DNA of 64,000 nt, from positions 243,205,530 to 243,269,529 of the forward strand of contig CP136065.1 in NCBI GenBank assembly GCA_032622095.1, written 5' to 3'. The notes under the pieces were generated by a model that saw only the letters and a list, made by a program, of their open reading frames with translations, had not been told where the DNA came from and searched no databases. Position 1 is the first letter of the stretch; each line of letters begins with the position of its first letter. This stretch comes from Siphonodentalium dalli (lineage: Eukaryota > Mollusca > Scaphopoda > Gadilida > Siphonodentaliidae). Positions 32,520-44,854 of the stretch are shown piece by piece. The translations under genes were made by a program, and so were the position numbers.

Positions 32520-33030
32520 GTTATTTTTTACTCCCATGTTTATGATGACACACTCCTCACCTGTATAGTTTTTGGTATCGATCGGTTGATCGGTTTAGAA
32601 ATTATTAACACTTTGCATCCGCACATAGGCATGAGCTATCCGATGCTGTAACCAAATTATTTTTTGTCCGATTGTTTTCATATTTGATATGTAGGTTTAT
32701 AATGACACACCCCTCACCTGTATAGTTTTTGGTATCGATCGGTTGATCGGTTTAGAAAATAATTAACCCTGCACACAAATGCTATCTGATCCATCTAAGT
32801 CAAACTGTTTTCTTCTGATATGCCTCATATTTCTTACCAAGGTTTTTCTTAGCACGTTCTTTATCTGTATGGTTTTTGGTATCGTTTAATTAACCCTTTT
32901 CAAACTTATGTTTACTTAGAACTCAAAACATTTTTCATCTGATCTACACCAAATTTGGTACATGTGGTCCTCACCCCGAAATACAGATCAAGTTCAAATT
33001 TGGGTTTGATCCGATAATGGCCCTTTATAA
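32520..33030 (+). repeat. Degenerate TTTTTGGTATCGATCGG repeat
   Basis: ACACCTCACCTGTATAGTTT-like blocks followed by TTGGTATCGATCGGTTGATC recur at about 32555, 32715 and 32860 in units of about 155 bases, decaying rightwards. A last AAATTTGGTACATGTGG block follows at 32950. Confidence 0.6.
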
Positions 33031-34438
33031 TTCAAGTAATTTACTACCTATTGTATATGCCCTGTGAGAATTTAAGACAAACAACTTTACACAGTAATCT
33101 GCTTTATTGGGATCAGAAAATGACACTGGATACTCTTTGCTAAACCACTGCTGCTCCCAGAGCTGTCAAATTTAAGTGATTGATGATACTTTACTCCAGT
33201 TTGTGTGCAATAGTAATTTAACCCAACCTGTTGAAACATGTTCATGGCATTAATACAAATAGTCCATTGTCCATGTGAAGGATTTTCTGGAGCATGGCTG
33301 TTTAGAGAATTGTTGTTTACAGAGACACTGTTGTCTTATCTTGAGAAAACAATTTATCCACACATTAGTTCCATCATATGATGTCATTGAAAATGATTAA
33401 CACTCTCCACACATCATATGTCCATTCTCCTATTCTATGTCCAGGTTGATCGTGATCCACTTTTCACTTGCATGTATTTCAGGATTAAAATTAACCTATT
33501 CCATAGACACATCATATCTGATACGCAGATTTTAAATTATCTCTTTCGCCTTAGGCCAGGTTCACTAAGAATTTCTATTAATTATAAGCCACCAATTGAA
33601 TATTCATCATTTTAGGATATATCTTATTTTGAAATTCCCTCTATTGCATTTGGGCTGCAGGATAATAATAATGGTTCTGGTATTCTTGAAGCTGACTTTT
33701 TGGTCAAATATTTTTCACCCAATCACTTTTATAATCTCATTCAGGTTGATTGTGATACATTCTTCATGTGTATAGATTTTGGTATTGATTGAATGGTTTT
33801 GAGAATATTAACCCAATATTTAATAATATTTCTGCTGTTACAGACATTGTACCTTTCCAATGATCAGCTTAGAATAAAATTAACCATAGGTACATGTATA
33901 CTGTACGCGATCCAATGTTATGACTCTAATATTTTCAATTTGACCCTTCTCATATCTCTCCTTTAGTTATCTGATAATTCTGTATTAAAATATTTTATAT
34001 CCAACCATTATCAATCATATTTAATATCAAGGTCTATACACCCCTCACTTATATAGATGTTCAGGTGTTTGTTGGTCTCTAATCTCAATCATCCCATAAC
34101 TTTTACTATGCAGCTAACACAACAACATAATCTGTTATGACTCAGGTTCCATTGTAAGAATTAAATAAATAGAGTTATTATGATGTTAATATTGTAACAA
34201 TTATATCTTTAACAGCTATGGTGCATCTGTCTGACTGTGTTTGGGTATAATTATCTTTATCAATCTATCACACATACATGTATCTCTGTTGGAGTGACCG
34301 AATAGGTTGAAATCGAATGTCATATCCATCTTCCTATTGTGTTTAAATGAGCAAGTTGCTCAATATGTCTGATTCCACTATGAAACTAATAAATAATAGT
34401 ACGCTGTGAATTGTTGAAATTCTTGCACTCATAAAAAG
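33031..34438. other. Intergenic, traces of old repeats
   Basis: Scattered remnants of the preceding repeat (AGGTTGATCGTGATCC at 33443, AGGTTGATTGTGATAC at 33743). No gene is called. Confidence 0.4.
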
Positions 34439-34499
34439 ATCGCTATCGCCAAGGTATGGGTTAAACATCTGCCGATCGTGATCGGCCTCTCGTTAAGAT
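34439..34499 (+). repeat. Conserved ~60-bp block, copy 2
   Basis: Near-identical to 29192-29253: ATCGCTATCGCCAAGGTATG, GGTTAAACATCTGCCGATCG, TGATCGGCCTCTCGTTA. The two copies are 5.2 kb apart in the same orientation. Confidence 0.6.
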
Positions 34500-35276
34500 A
34501 TACCAACATGTATAACCAGTGTTATAAATGAAATAACCATTGCAAGATGTTTATCAATTACAGATACAGTGCATGTGGTTCTGCATTACATTCAGTCAAT
34601 AATGAATATATTTACAGGCATGTGGGCAATTTCATCTTTCAATAAGTCATTTCTAAAGTGTTTCCATTTGTATTATCCCCCAGCTGTGCCACTAAATTAC
34701 CAGCTTTTATAGAGCCTATAGACAAGAATTCTACTGTCAATATTTGGAGATATTTCATCCCAATATCTATAAATTCAAATCAATATTAGTCAGCAATCTT
34801 GAAGCAGTGAAGAAACCACGCCTGATGTTACCCACAGATTACAATATTTTAGTCATGCACTTCCATTTCAAATAAAAGTGGTTTGTTCAAAAAGATTCCC
34901 TACAGTATCTCCTCTGATGGGCCAACAGAAGCTTGAAGTTTGCAAAGAATCTTTCCATTTTTTAAACAGTTTAGTTTAAATATTCATCTGATGCCCTGTA
35001 GTACTTGTGGAGTTTCATTGTATTGAAGGAACAATAATTTAGATATGTGCCTTGAATGGCAAGCGTTTGTATCAATTGTGTATTGAAAGACAAGCCTGTG
35101 TTAGGATCTCCAATAATTGGATAGATGTCTGCATACAGTAATATATTTGAAGCTTTGAAGTACATTTATGACAAATTTGTGGGATACCTTTACTAAATGG
35201 TAGATCAATGATGCACTTCACAATAAAGTGATATGGAGGTGATTTTAAAATATGAAAATGGAGCCATCAGACAGTG
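34500..35276. other. Intergenic, no gene seen
   Basis: No supported feature. Confidence 0.4.
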
Positions 35277-35284
35277 AGTACCTA

Positions 35285-36012
35285 TGGGAGACCCTTTTCA
35301 CATTTATTATTTATTTGCACTTAAGCGCAAATATGTGTATTAATTTATTTGCGCTTAAGCGCAAATACATGTACCTAACACTCCCCCCTTACATCCCTCT
35401 GATGTGAATGATTGAGTCCATCTCATATTATATTATCATGGGCCCATAGTAGTAGCCCCATACAGACTGGAAAGTTGAAGAAAAAAATCCATATGCATAT
35501 CAGCATTCTCTGAATTGGTGCCTCACTCCCAGAGCTCAATATTGTTTTATTAAAGGGACATCTCCTGCACAGATATATACCATTTCCATAAATAGGGAAT
35601 TGGGGGTTACTGGGGGTTTGCTTCCCTCATATGGTGTACTTATTGACTTAAAATAGGGGGAAAACCCCTATTTTCATAATGTCAGCATCCCTGTCCCCAA
35701 GACTTTGTGTCTCCATCCCAGAGATATAGTATATTATATAAAATATCCATATCCTGCACAGATCTATACCATTTCCATGGTCACAAAACTACTGGGGGAT
35801 TGTTTCCATCATATGGTGGGCTATATAAACTTTAGTGATGTGTTTAGGCCTGTGCTATTTGAAATTAGTTCAAGGGGGAATCAATGCATATTAATTTTTT
35901 ATTTGTGCTTAAGCACAAATTATTTGCACTTAAGCGCAAATATTTGCACTTAAGCGCAAATATTTTTAGCTTAAACGTAAATAAATAATAAATGTGAAAA
36001 GGGCCTCCCATA
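35285..36012. mobile_element. hAT-like MITE with TTTGCGCTTAAGCGCAAA palindromes, 728 bp
   Basis: AGTACCTA is duplicated at 35277-35284 and 36013-36020 (perfect 8 bp). The ends TGGGAGACCCTTTTCACATT and, on the other strand, TATGGGAGGCCCTTTTCACA run into ATTTATTATTTATTT, giving TIRs of about 40 bases. The 18-base palindrome TTTGCGCTTAAGCGCAAA and one-base variants occur twice near the left end and three to four times near the right end. A ~130-base interior segment (ATACCATTTCCA, TCATATGGTG) is also present twice. It is non-coding. Confidence 0.8.
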
Positions 36013-36118
36013 AGTACCTACTTGGTGAGGAAACTTGCACGAGAGGAGGGGTGCTGTCAGCGCGGGACCTAATCATTCCACCATACAAAAAATAAGTCCA
36101 TCATATCTGTATCAATTA

Positions 36119-36966
36119 CTAGATAGGGTACCTGGCATTGCTCAGGTAAAGAATGAACACATTATTAGTGACCCCTCCAGTCATTTAAACTATTTATTAG
36201 TCACCTGAGATAAGCATCACATATATATTGCATGAAACTCTGGATAAAGTTACCTCTACTTTTAAGTTGATAATAAACGCTCTTTATTGCTAATTATTAG
36301 TACTTCTTTAAGTCATCTGAGGTCAACGGCACCTATCCCATGACACGCCCAATTTCATATTATCTCTGTGTACCAATATTCCCATATATCTTCTGAGATG
36401 ATAAATGCTTTTAATTGATAAGCTATGTTAACATAATTTACAAACCCCCCTGTTTGTCATCTGATGTCCAAGGCGCCAATCCCATGACATTCCCCTGGTC
36501 ATGGAATCCCATACGTACCAATTTTACTACATATCGTTTAAGCTGATAAAAATTGCTCATCTCTATAATATAATCTATAAGTTCCCCTTTAAGTTTGCCC
36601 GGGTCAAGTTACCCCTGTATACCAAATTCCAGCGACCAGAGTCTAACCATTTTGTGTATATGATTCATTTTTTAAATTAGAATTGTTTATGCCCATTTAA
36701 GTCGTCTGAATCAGATGTTAATAACACCTATCTCGTGACAATATTCGTGTCAATTGACCCATGCGAAGCAATCTTTATTACAAAATTCCGACCATTTTGG
36801 GTGTATAATTGATCATTATTGTCCTTTTAAGACATCTGATGCCAATGGCACCAATCCCATGATACTCCCCGGGTCAATTGACCCATATGTATAATTTTTA
36901 GCACCAATGGTCCAGCCATTTGGTCGTCTAGACAGACAAACAGTTTTCATTAATATATGTCAGAGT
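36119..36966 (-). mobile_element. Helitron-like element (non-autonomous), ~0.85 kb
   Basis: Read on the minus strand the sequence ends ACCTGAGCAATGCCAGGTAC, a few bases, then CTAG followed by T at 36118. That is the hairpin-plus-CTAG|T terminus of Helitrons. The opposite end (about 36925-36966) reads ATATATTAATGAAAACTG then TTTGTCTGTC, like the TATA-rich, CTGTCTGT-containing 5' ends of the same class, but I cannot fix the exact TC start. The interior is a degenerate tandem array of about 115-bp units (GTCATCTGA, CACCTATCCCATGAC). No Rep/helicase frame is present. Confidence 0.6.
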
Positions 36967-37356
36967 TCTAAATTAAGTTAGATTATTTTACTAAAGAAAA
37001 CTGAAACTTTGTACCCAAACTAGCAGTCTTCAATTCCAAGGTGCTTATCTCTGACATAGGCCTAAACATGTGCTCGGGTGATAATATTTTATATTAGCAA
37101 AATTCTTTTGTCTGGGATTTTTTTTATCACGCTACCAGTAATTCCTCACTTATAATAACTAAGTATAATCAAATGAAATATTTTCCAGTTCATTCCTTTA
37201 TAGGAAGTGACATCTGCAGTAAATAATCTTGTGTCACTAGTTTCCACGAGGCATGGTACTACCTCCTGCTGTTTAATTTGAGTAGGCCTATATGTGGTCC
37301 TTAAGGCAATCGCGCTTGCGTTAGTAATTTATTATCGAGCAATCAATCTTCTTATA
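36967..37356. other. Spacer between two Helitron-like elements
   Basis: AT-rich, no feature recognised. Confidence 0.4.
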
Positions 37357-40101
37357 TCTATATTTGCGAATGTCTGTCTGTCTGTCTGTCTGTCTGTGTC
37401 CTATAGAAATTCACAGGGGATCATCTAGATGATGCCAAAGGGGTCTACTAGGAGTAGCTTTTTACGAGAAAGATAATGGTCGGGGTTAGAATTTTCTAAA
37501 GTGACGCCGTTGTTGTCAGGGGCAGAAAAGGGGGAGGGGCAGAAAAAACAATTGTCGCCGATTGCCACCAAACTTATATATAATCATCCCCATAATATGA
37601 GGAATCTAATGGCGTGGTTTAAATATGGCAAAAGTCACGCAGTTCGCGTCAGGGGTGCCCGGAAGGGGGGGGAGATTTTTTTTTCTGTCGCCGATTTCCA
37701 CGAAACTTACATATAATCATCCCCATGATATGAAGAATCCAACGGTGTGGTTTAAATATGTCAAAAGTGGCGTCGTTTGAGTCAGGGATGAACGGAAGGG
37801 GAGAGGGGCACCAAAATTGATAAAACTAATTTTAGCGCCGATTTCCACCAAATTGATATATATTCTTCTTCATGATACAAGGAATCTAATTGTGCGATTT
37901 AACAACGCCAAATTGTTGTTTTTGGATGAGAGATTGGGAGGGGGTGGGCACTAAATTTGATAATAAATCGCCGATTGCCACCACACTTATACAAAATCAT
38001 CCCCATGGTATGAGGAGTCTAATTGTGTGTCTTTTATCTGTCAAATGTGGCCTCATTCGAGTCAGGGTTGCATTGAAAGGGACAGGGGCACCAAAATTGA
38101 TGCACAATTTTTTAGCCCCAATTTCCACCAAATTGATACACGTTCTTATCCATTGATACGAGGAATCTAATCGTGATTTAAAGACGCCATAGTGGTGCTG
38201 TTTGGGTGAGAGATGGAGAGGGGAGGGATTGGCACCAAATTTGATAAAAAAAATTATAAACAATCATCTCCATGCTATCAGGAGTGTAATCGTGTGGTTT
38301 AAGGGTGTCACAAGTGGGGCCATTCGAGTCAGTGGTGTATAAAGATGAGAGGGACACAAAAAATTATATCTATATGTTTAGTGCCGATTTCCACCAGATT
38401 GATACATATTCTTCTCCGTGATACGAGGAATCTTATCGTGTGGTTTAGATACACCAAATTGGTGCCCTATGGGTGAGAGATATGGGGACCTTAAATTTTA
38501 TACGAATTTGTATACTCGCCAATTTTCACCATATATATGCATCTCTAATCTCTAATGAGTCTTAGTGTGTGCAGCTTGAGTCCGAAATAGGGACGGGAGG
38601 GTCACCAAAACTGATACAAAATATTTTTAGTACCAATTGCCATCAAATTCAGACACATTCTTCTCAAATGTCTGTCAGTGTGCATTCTATATATAACTTC
38701 ACACGGTACAATCGAGATGGCACCAAGGCGTTCTAAGAGGGGTAACTTTTTACAAGGAAGATAATGGTGCGGGTTAAAATTTTCTAAAATGACGCTGTTG
38801 GTGGGAGGGGAAATTTAAAAAATATGGTGAAATAGTTTTGTCGCTAATTTCCACCAAACGAATACATAATCACCTTCGCAATATATGGCGTTGTTCAAGT
38901 CAGCGTTGCATCAACAATTGATTTAATAAACCAAATTCCACCAAATTCATACACGTTTTTCTCTAATGATATACCATGAATTAAATCACATTTGGTGTCG
39001 TTTGCGTCACGGATGGCGAACGGATATCATTGATAAGATTGCTATTCGCCGATATAAGTTATAGACAGTCACCAGGCCGTCTCCATATCATTTTAATTAG
39101 TTGGGCGTTCACATTTCACAATCCCGACATATGGTGACCCACATAAGTCACTTGAACAATTATATCATCTTAACAGTCATATTTATATGGGAATGGCAAT
39201 CAAGGCATTCACACAATGAGCTAGCAAAAAGATATAACTAGAAGAAGCATTAAACGTATATTTATCATTCTATTGAAGAGATACATATATTCGTGCAAAC
39301 TGAGAGACCTCGAACCGTCAGAGGATTGCATATATATCATAACAAAGTTTAGTCTGTTCCATTCAATACAGTTTCCACAAAATGTTTTAATTTGTCAAGA
39401 GATATGGAAGGCCTGTTCAAAAATAGTGGTCACAGTGTGCAGTCAAATATAGTTTCTTCTGATATACAAGAAAATGCTGTTAGTAGCACAAGACTTTTCA
39501 GGATCCTACCAATACTGACATATGACGAAGGGTTTTAGAACAGACTCATCGACTGACATATACACAACTCAAAATCTCGCTCTGTGTCTGGCATATGTAG
39601 CTGATATATCTGCGCAGCAACATTTCGTTTAAACTAAGAATATTTAGCCAATATATAGCACCATGAACAGAGGAGCATCTGGAAAATTCTTTGAAACATC
39701 TGTATCTTCATGGAGATATGATAGCCAGGTGTCCTCGAGATCTTAATCCAACCCACTAGATTGATTGATACATCTCAATATGTAAAACCCAATTATCATC
39801 TTTTATCGAACTAATGTGTTTATTATGTTCATGTATCATATTATAACGTCTAATGTATACGCAGTTGTAAATAAATAAATACTTCATTATTGGTGGAACG
39901 GATTAATCGTGATAAACAGAATGACAATTGACAAGGTGAGCCACTACTTATATTCCATGACTGTAATAATCATGTTTTGTGATGCTATTTGAATATACAA
40001 TTTACGAGAAAACGTATAACACATTAAGCAAGAGCATTCTCTATTCCCAACAAATATCCACAGCATACATTAACCTGGGCAACGCCGGGTAACCCTGCTA
40101 G
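37357..40101 (+). mobile_element. Helitron-like element (non-autonomous), ~2745 bp
   Basis: The start TCTATATTTGCGAATG preceded by A and followed by a CTGTCTGT run is the usual Helitron 5' end. The 3' end CCTGGGCAACGCCGGGTAAC CCTG CTAG followed by T is a textbook Helitron terminus (GC-rich stem, CTAG, insertion between A and T). There are no TIRs or target duplication, as expected. Its first half is a tandem array (37490-39030); the second half is AT-rich without a Rep/helicase domain, so transposition would need proteins supplied in trans. Confidence 0.75.
37490..39030 (+). repeat. ~135-145-bp tandem array inside the Helitron-like element
   Basis: GCCGATT(T/G)CCACCAAA recurs at about 37556, 37689, 37835, 37969, 38113 and 38381, each followed by ATAATCATCCCCATGATATG- and GAGTCAGGG-type segments. 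The head of the element (GAAAGATAATGG...TTTTCTAAA, about 37470) is itself repeated near 38755. The short frames on both strands are translations of the array. Confidence 0.85.
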
Positions 40102-41394
40102 TATTATATAATTCGACAGTGTGTAAACTCGCACTTAATTGTCTTTTATTGAATACTCGAATGTTTGTTAGTTGAGTTCTTGGTAAAACAACAAGAACAT
40201 ATAACTGACGAACTTGGGTCGTCCAAACCACTACTCGAAATTGATGCAATGCGCATTCTTCTGCGGAAATGGGGGGGGGGGGGGTGTAGAACTTATATAC
40301 CTTTCGTAAATGGTATTTCGTTTTCCCACTCATAAATTCATACAAACAATATTTTATTTGCTGAATGTTCTGCAATTGAGTTGAACATACAGTAATTAAT
40401 TTAGCCCAACCCCCCCCCTCCCCATGTAACTTGTGCTGCACCCGCCGTGGAGAAAATGCAGTAACATTGACGATATCAGTTCTATATATGCACGGACGCG
40501 TTAACGCGCGGGGTCGTGGTGTCTCCCCTTCCCATTTTGGTAAAACAAATCTACAGTTTGAACTTTGAAGTCTAATACACTAATAGGGTTGTGTGCAGTT
40601 AGCGATTATAAATTTCCAATATGTGGCCATAGCATGGTGCAATTATATGTCTTTCTTCAATTTGGGGAATTATTTTGGTTCGATCAAAGGTGGTGCATTT
40701 AGAAATTCCAAGTTTTGCACCAAAACGGAAACATTCTAGACACGTTCATGTAGTGCCTAAATATGTTTTAAATATAAGTTTGCTCACCGTATAACCTTTA
40801 TCGCGATTCTGATATAAATGGTTCATCCCTCAGACATAATTATACGTATATAGTTTATCCACCCAACGATGTATATACAACTTATCAATTCCTATAATGA
40901 GTCCGTACCACTATTTACCACCTGTCACATCAGACAGTCACACACACACGGAGTTAACGAAATGTATAGGGGATATTTGCATGGGATCCATACATATATA
41001 GGTGTAGGCATGCTACCCAACATGGTTGAGTGACTTTTTTTCGCACGATGTCGCCTCTGTTGCTCTTTATTGGAGATTCGATCGATGGTTTACACTATAG
41101 CTGCCAAGAATGCACATATAGTACACTATATATTGATATAATGTGTGCTCTCATCTATAACTACGAGCAGCAGCAGTATATACAACCACCAACTCAAAGT
41201 TTGTGATTATGTTGTGGTTGATTTAGTGAAATTCGCATGTTTCCGTGCATGGATTGTAGTATAATAGACTACAGAGCGCGATCTCAAATCCTGGAGGATC
41301 TTTAAAGGCACGTGAGGCCTTAGTTGTCGAAAATATTCATATTTGTTCCAATCACCGTAAACAGAAAAACATTAAAACGCATACAGTTTCGTTC
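40102..41394. other. Intergenic; G and C homopolymer tracts
   Basis: A run of 13 G at about 40272-40284 and a C-rich run at 40410-40425 (opposite composition) frame 40260-40440. The minus-strand frame spanning them translates the homopolymers. No gene is called. Confidence 0.45.
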
Positions 41395-41402
41395 ATATAT
41401 AC

Positions 41403-42252
41403 TAGAGCCCGAAGCCGCCATATAGCATCGTACGCCGCCGCCGCCAGCCATATTGGCCACAAGCCGCCGCCAGCCATATTATTTCTAACGCCAGCCACAT
41501 TTAAAAATCTCCGCCGCCGGAATTGTAAAATGGCTGAGCCATGTGCATGGGCTTATATGTCAAGCACAACTGTACTGTGAATCGCAAAGAACTAAACCGC
41601 ATTGCCTAATATTGGCATACTCGCATGGTTGTTATATTATCAGAACACATGGCCCCTTAATGTGGAATAGACTATCCCAATGCATGCTTTCATATAACTG
41701 AATGGGCGCATCCATTCGCTATTGAAAGGGTTAAAATATAAATTCTTTATATCGACAACACCCAGTCTCAGACATCACTGGCATTTGTCAATATATACAC
41801 ATAAGAATAGAAAATAGTTTGAAATAGTATATATCATTACTATCCGGTTCGTCATTCAATGATGCATGCATATATCGCAAGATGGCAGTGATGATAGCAG
41901 TCTGAAGTCGACAGAAGTCCCAATGTATATAACTACTTATAACGATTAGATGGGAAACTACATAGTATATCCATGACAGTCGATCCTTCGTGAATTTCGC
42001 CGTAATGGAAAAGCCCAACATCAAAAGATTACGTGTGGTCTGGAATTCTACGGGTTCACCACAAACGCTAAAAAAAACGGCATCTATAACCGATAACAGG
42101 GGATAATACGCTGAATGATAACATCTCAGTCGGCTGAGCCGCCATATTTCGTCAGCCACGAACGTCGTGACTGAGCCGGCTTAGCTAGCTAACCAGCCAC
42201 GAAAATCGGTTGAGCCAGCCATGAAAACTATTTGTCGTGGCTTCGGGGTCTA
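41403..42252. mobile_element. hAT-like element, 850 bp
   Basis: ATATATAC is duplicated exactly at 41395-41402 and 42253-42260. The termini are TAGAGCCCGAAGCC and, on the other strand, TAGACCCCGAAGCC. The left arm is rich in GCCGCCAGCCATATT, the right arm in GAGCCAGCCATGAAAA and GCCGGC. TAGA/TAGG starts plus an 8-bp duplication indicate hAT. The 123-codon minus-strand frame inside shows no transposase motif. Confidence 0.85.
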
Positions 42253-42260
42253 ATATATAC

Positions 42261-43424
42261 CGTGATCATCGCGTAAACAGCATGTTATCATAAAGATTTA
42301 CTATATTTTACCTAAGCAAGAGCCTGATTGTGTTACAGAAGACAACACAATGCTGCTGGCTAATCACACACAAATGACATAAACGCTCTTTATTCGTTCC
42401 ATAATAGGAATTCACCCACAAAGAACGCTCTTTATGTTTACCATCATACTATAAACAAACACCAGAAAAGTAACTTTTTATGCTTTTGTTTACATAACAA
42501 TGGTACAAAATATGACAATAACATACTGTTTATGCGATATTTCTTATTTGTATATGGACAAAGTCTGTCTACATTTTGTTGTTCTTTCTGTTTGTGGCGG
42601 TTTTTGACGGGTGGAAATATTTTCACAGGATACCCACCGCCAAGGCCAACCGTACCTTTAATACAAGCGTATACTTGACCAATCCATTGTTACGAATTTG
42701 TTAAAGCCTTTTAGTAACGTATTCAAAACTGGGTGTGATTCTTCCTGTGTATCAATGCACATTCATTGTGATGCATGTCACAAGCCACCGAAGGGGTTAT
42801 CGTGATAATATAGCCTATACGATACGACCTGATACGACCATTCAAAGAAAGTAATATAGCCAAAAATACAGTAGTTATCAACAATGGTTGGGGGGGGGGG
42901 GGGGGGGGTAATAACCTTTGTTTTCTCATTCAATGCTAAATTCTCAGAAGTATTTAATTGTTTTGCCATAATTAGCAATCGATGGGCCATATTTATTAAT
43001 CGACATCATACGTTAGGTTAGGTCTAGTCATTGCATAAATGTGAATTTATTCTTATCAACAGCGATGCCAAATGTATAAACACATTCCCTGTCCCCAACA
43101 CGAATAAATTTGCCCGGGTAGTTGATTTTAAACTTTTATTCGCGTAAAAACGTTTCAAAAATCAGGTCACGAAGCATTTTTTTCGATATCGTGTGCGTAA
43201 TACGTAATACACACACATTTATATTGACTAAGCAACGCTAAACGATCATGTCGCAATTGCAGCGATATTTCCCCGAGGGCGGGGCTATACATCCACGTTA
43301 CTATTATTAGAAATATTGACTTATCTGGCAGGACGTACTTATTAAGCAGAACACCGGTATGAGTGATTCATTGTACACAAGGCGCGTAACGCTCGATTGG
43401 GCGCTTTTGGGAAATTTACATACC
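42261..43424. other. Intergenic; paired AACGCTCTTTAT motifs and a G19 tract
   Basis: AAACGCTCTTTATT at 42381 and GAACGCTCTTTATG at 42423 are direct repeats 42 bases apart (compare 2189-2550 and 61658-61700). 42890-42908 is a run of 19 G. 43338-43362 is the inverted match of 5200-5222. No gene is called. Confidence 0.5.
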
Positions 43425-43953
43425 TCAAATGATGTTATGTTATATTGATATATGTTACGACCAAAGAAAGTTACTTAATAAGTACATTAAATGACAACAT
43501 AAATCCATGGGGCCGGGCTGTGCATTCGTCGATTCGAATCTCGATCATATTCGATATTTCGGAATCAAGTTGAAAATGAAAGCGTGTGTTCACCAGTACA
43601 GAAGGGGAATAAGATTAGTTTAGTAAACTAGATCACTTAGATCGCTTAGATGATCATATTCATGTCCCAACAACGTTCAAAACAGAAATGACGGCAATCG
43701 TATTTCCTGTACAATTTAAATGAAACGCACGGGCGCCGCTGAAAACATATCGTTTTTTAGCCACAACGATTATTGCTAGAAGAGGTGCCTCGAAAAGTCA
43801 ACGGGGGAATTTCATAACAAGACAAGACATTACCAGAGTACTCCATGCAAAGAAATCGATTACGCCCAATACGAATTACACCACGAAATGTTTTCTCACC
43901 TGAGACCGAAAAAGCGCAGTATTTCGTTGACTATTCAGTCGAATTGTGATCAT

Positions 43954-44378
43954 AAGCTTTCAGTCGTATTACAAAAGAAATAAATACACGGTGTATCGGT
44001 GTGTATGGTCAAGTTGTACCACAAAAAAATGACGCTACGCGTCGTCCTACAATCAGTGTTGTGTGGTACAACTTGACCATACACACCTCTACACCGTGTA
44101 TTTATTTCTTAATTGTTACAATGACTACATGCGTCCACAATCCAAACGGACAAATATATATATATAATACATATGACACAATTACGTATCATCAATACAT
44201 GTACATTTAAGAAATAAATACACGGTGTAGAGGTGTGTACGGTCAAGTTGTACCACACAAAAACTGATTGTAGGACGACGCGTAGCGGAGTCCTACAATC
44301 AGTTTTTTTGTGGTACAACTTGACCATACACACCGATACACCGTGTATTTATTTCTTTTGTAATACGACTGAAAGTTT
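43954..44378. repeat. Inner double-hairpin palindrome
   Basis: The ends are CTTTCAGTCGTATTACAAAA and its complement. Each arm is itself a hairpin: GAAATAAATACACGGTGTA and GTCAAGTTGTACCACA occur four times, alternating in orientation (starts near 43978, 44060, 44214, 44320), around loops with GGACGACGCGTAGCG. The centre is a 100-base AT-rich spacer. Confidence 0.85.
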
Positions 44379-44508
44379 ATGAAATTCCCCCGTTGACTTT
44401 TCGAGGCACCTCTTCTAGAAATAATCGTTGTGATTGGCTAAAACGATGTGTTTTCAGCGGCGCCCGTGCGTTTCATTTAAATTGTACAGGAAATACGATT
44501 GCGGTCAT

Positions 44509-44569
44509 CTCGGCCCTTTCGACAATCCCGGGCTAGCCCCCCGAACCACTCTCTTCACATTGCGGTCAT
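44509..44569. other. 61-base insertion in one palindrome arm, with 11-bp duplication
   Basis: ATTGCGGTCAT occurs at 44498-44508 and again at 44559-44569, with 50 GC-rich bases between (CTCGGCCCTTTCGACAATCC...). The left arm has the uninterrupted sequence at 43690-43705. The insertion therefore happened after the palindrome formed, and gene conversion has not spread it to the other arm. Confidence 0.6.
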
Positions 44570-44854
44570 TTCTGTTTTGAACGTTGTTGGGACAACATGA
44601 ATATGATCATCGACTATGGACCAATTTCCTTACACAAAGCGATCTAAATAATCTAGTTTACTAAACTAATCTTATTCCCCTTCTGTACTGGTGAACAAAC
44701 GCTCTCATTTTCAACTTGATTCCGAAATATCGAATATGATCGAGATTCGAATCGACGAATGCACAGCCCGGCCACATGGATTTATTTTGTCATTTAATAT
44801 ACTTATTAAGTAACTTTCTTTGGTCGTAACATATATCAATATACCATAACATTA

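Noticed and set aside
37490-39030. Direct repeats with regular spacing as a possible CRISPR array
   Set aside because: Units are ~140 bp, diverged, inside a Helitron-like element in an animal genome. There are no short identical repeats with unique spacers.
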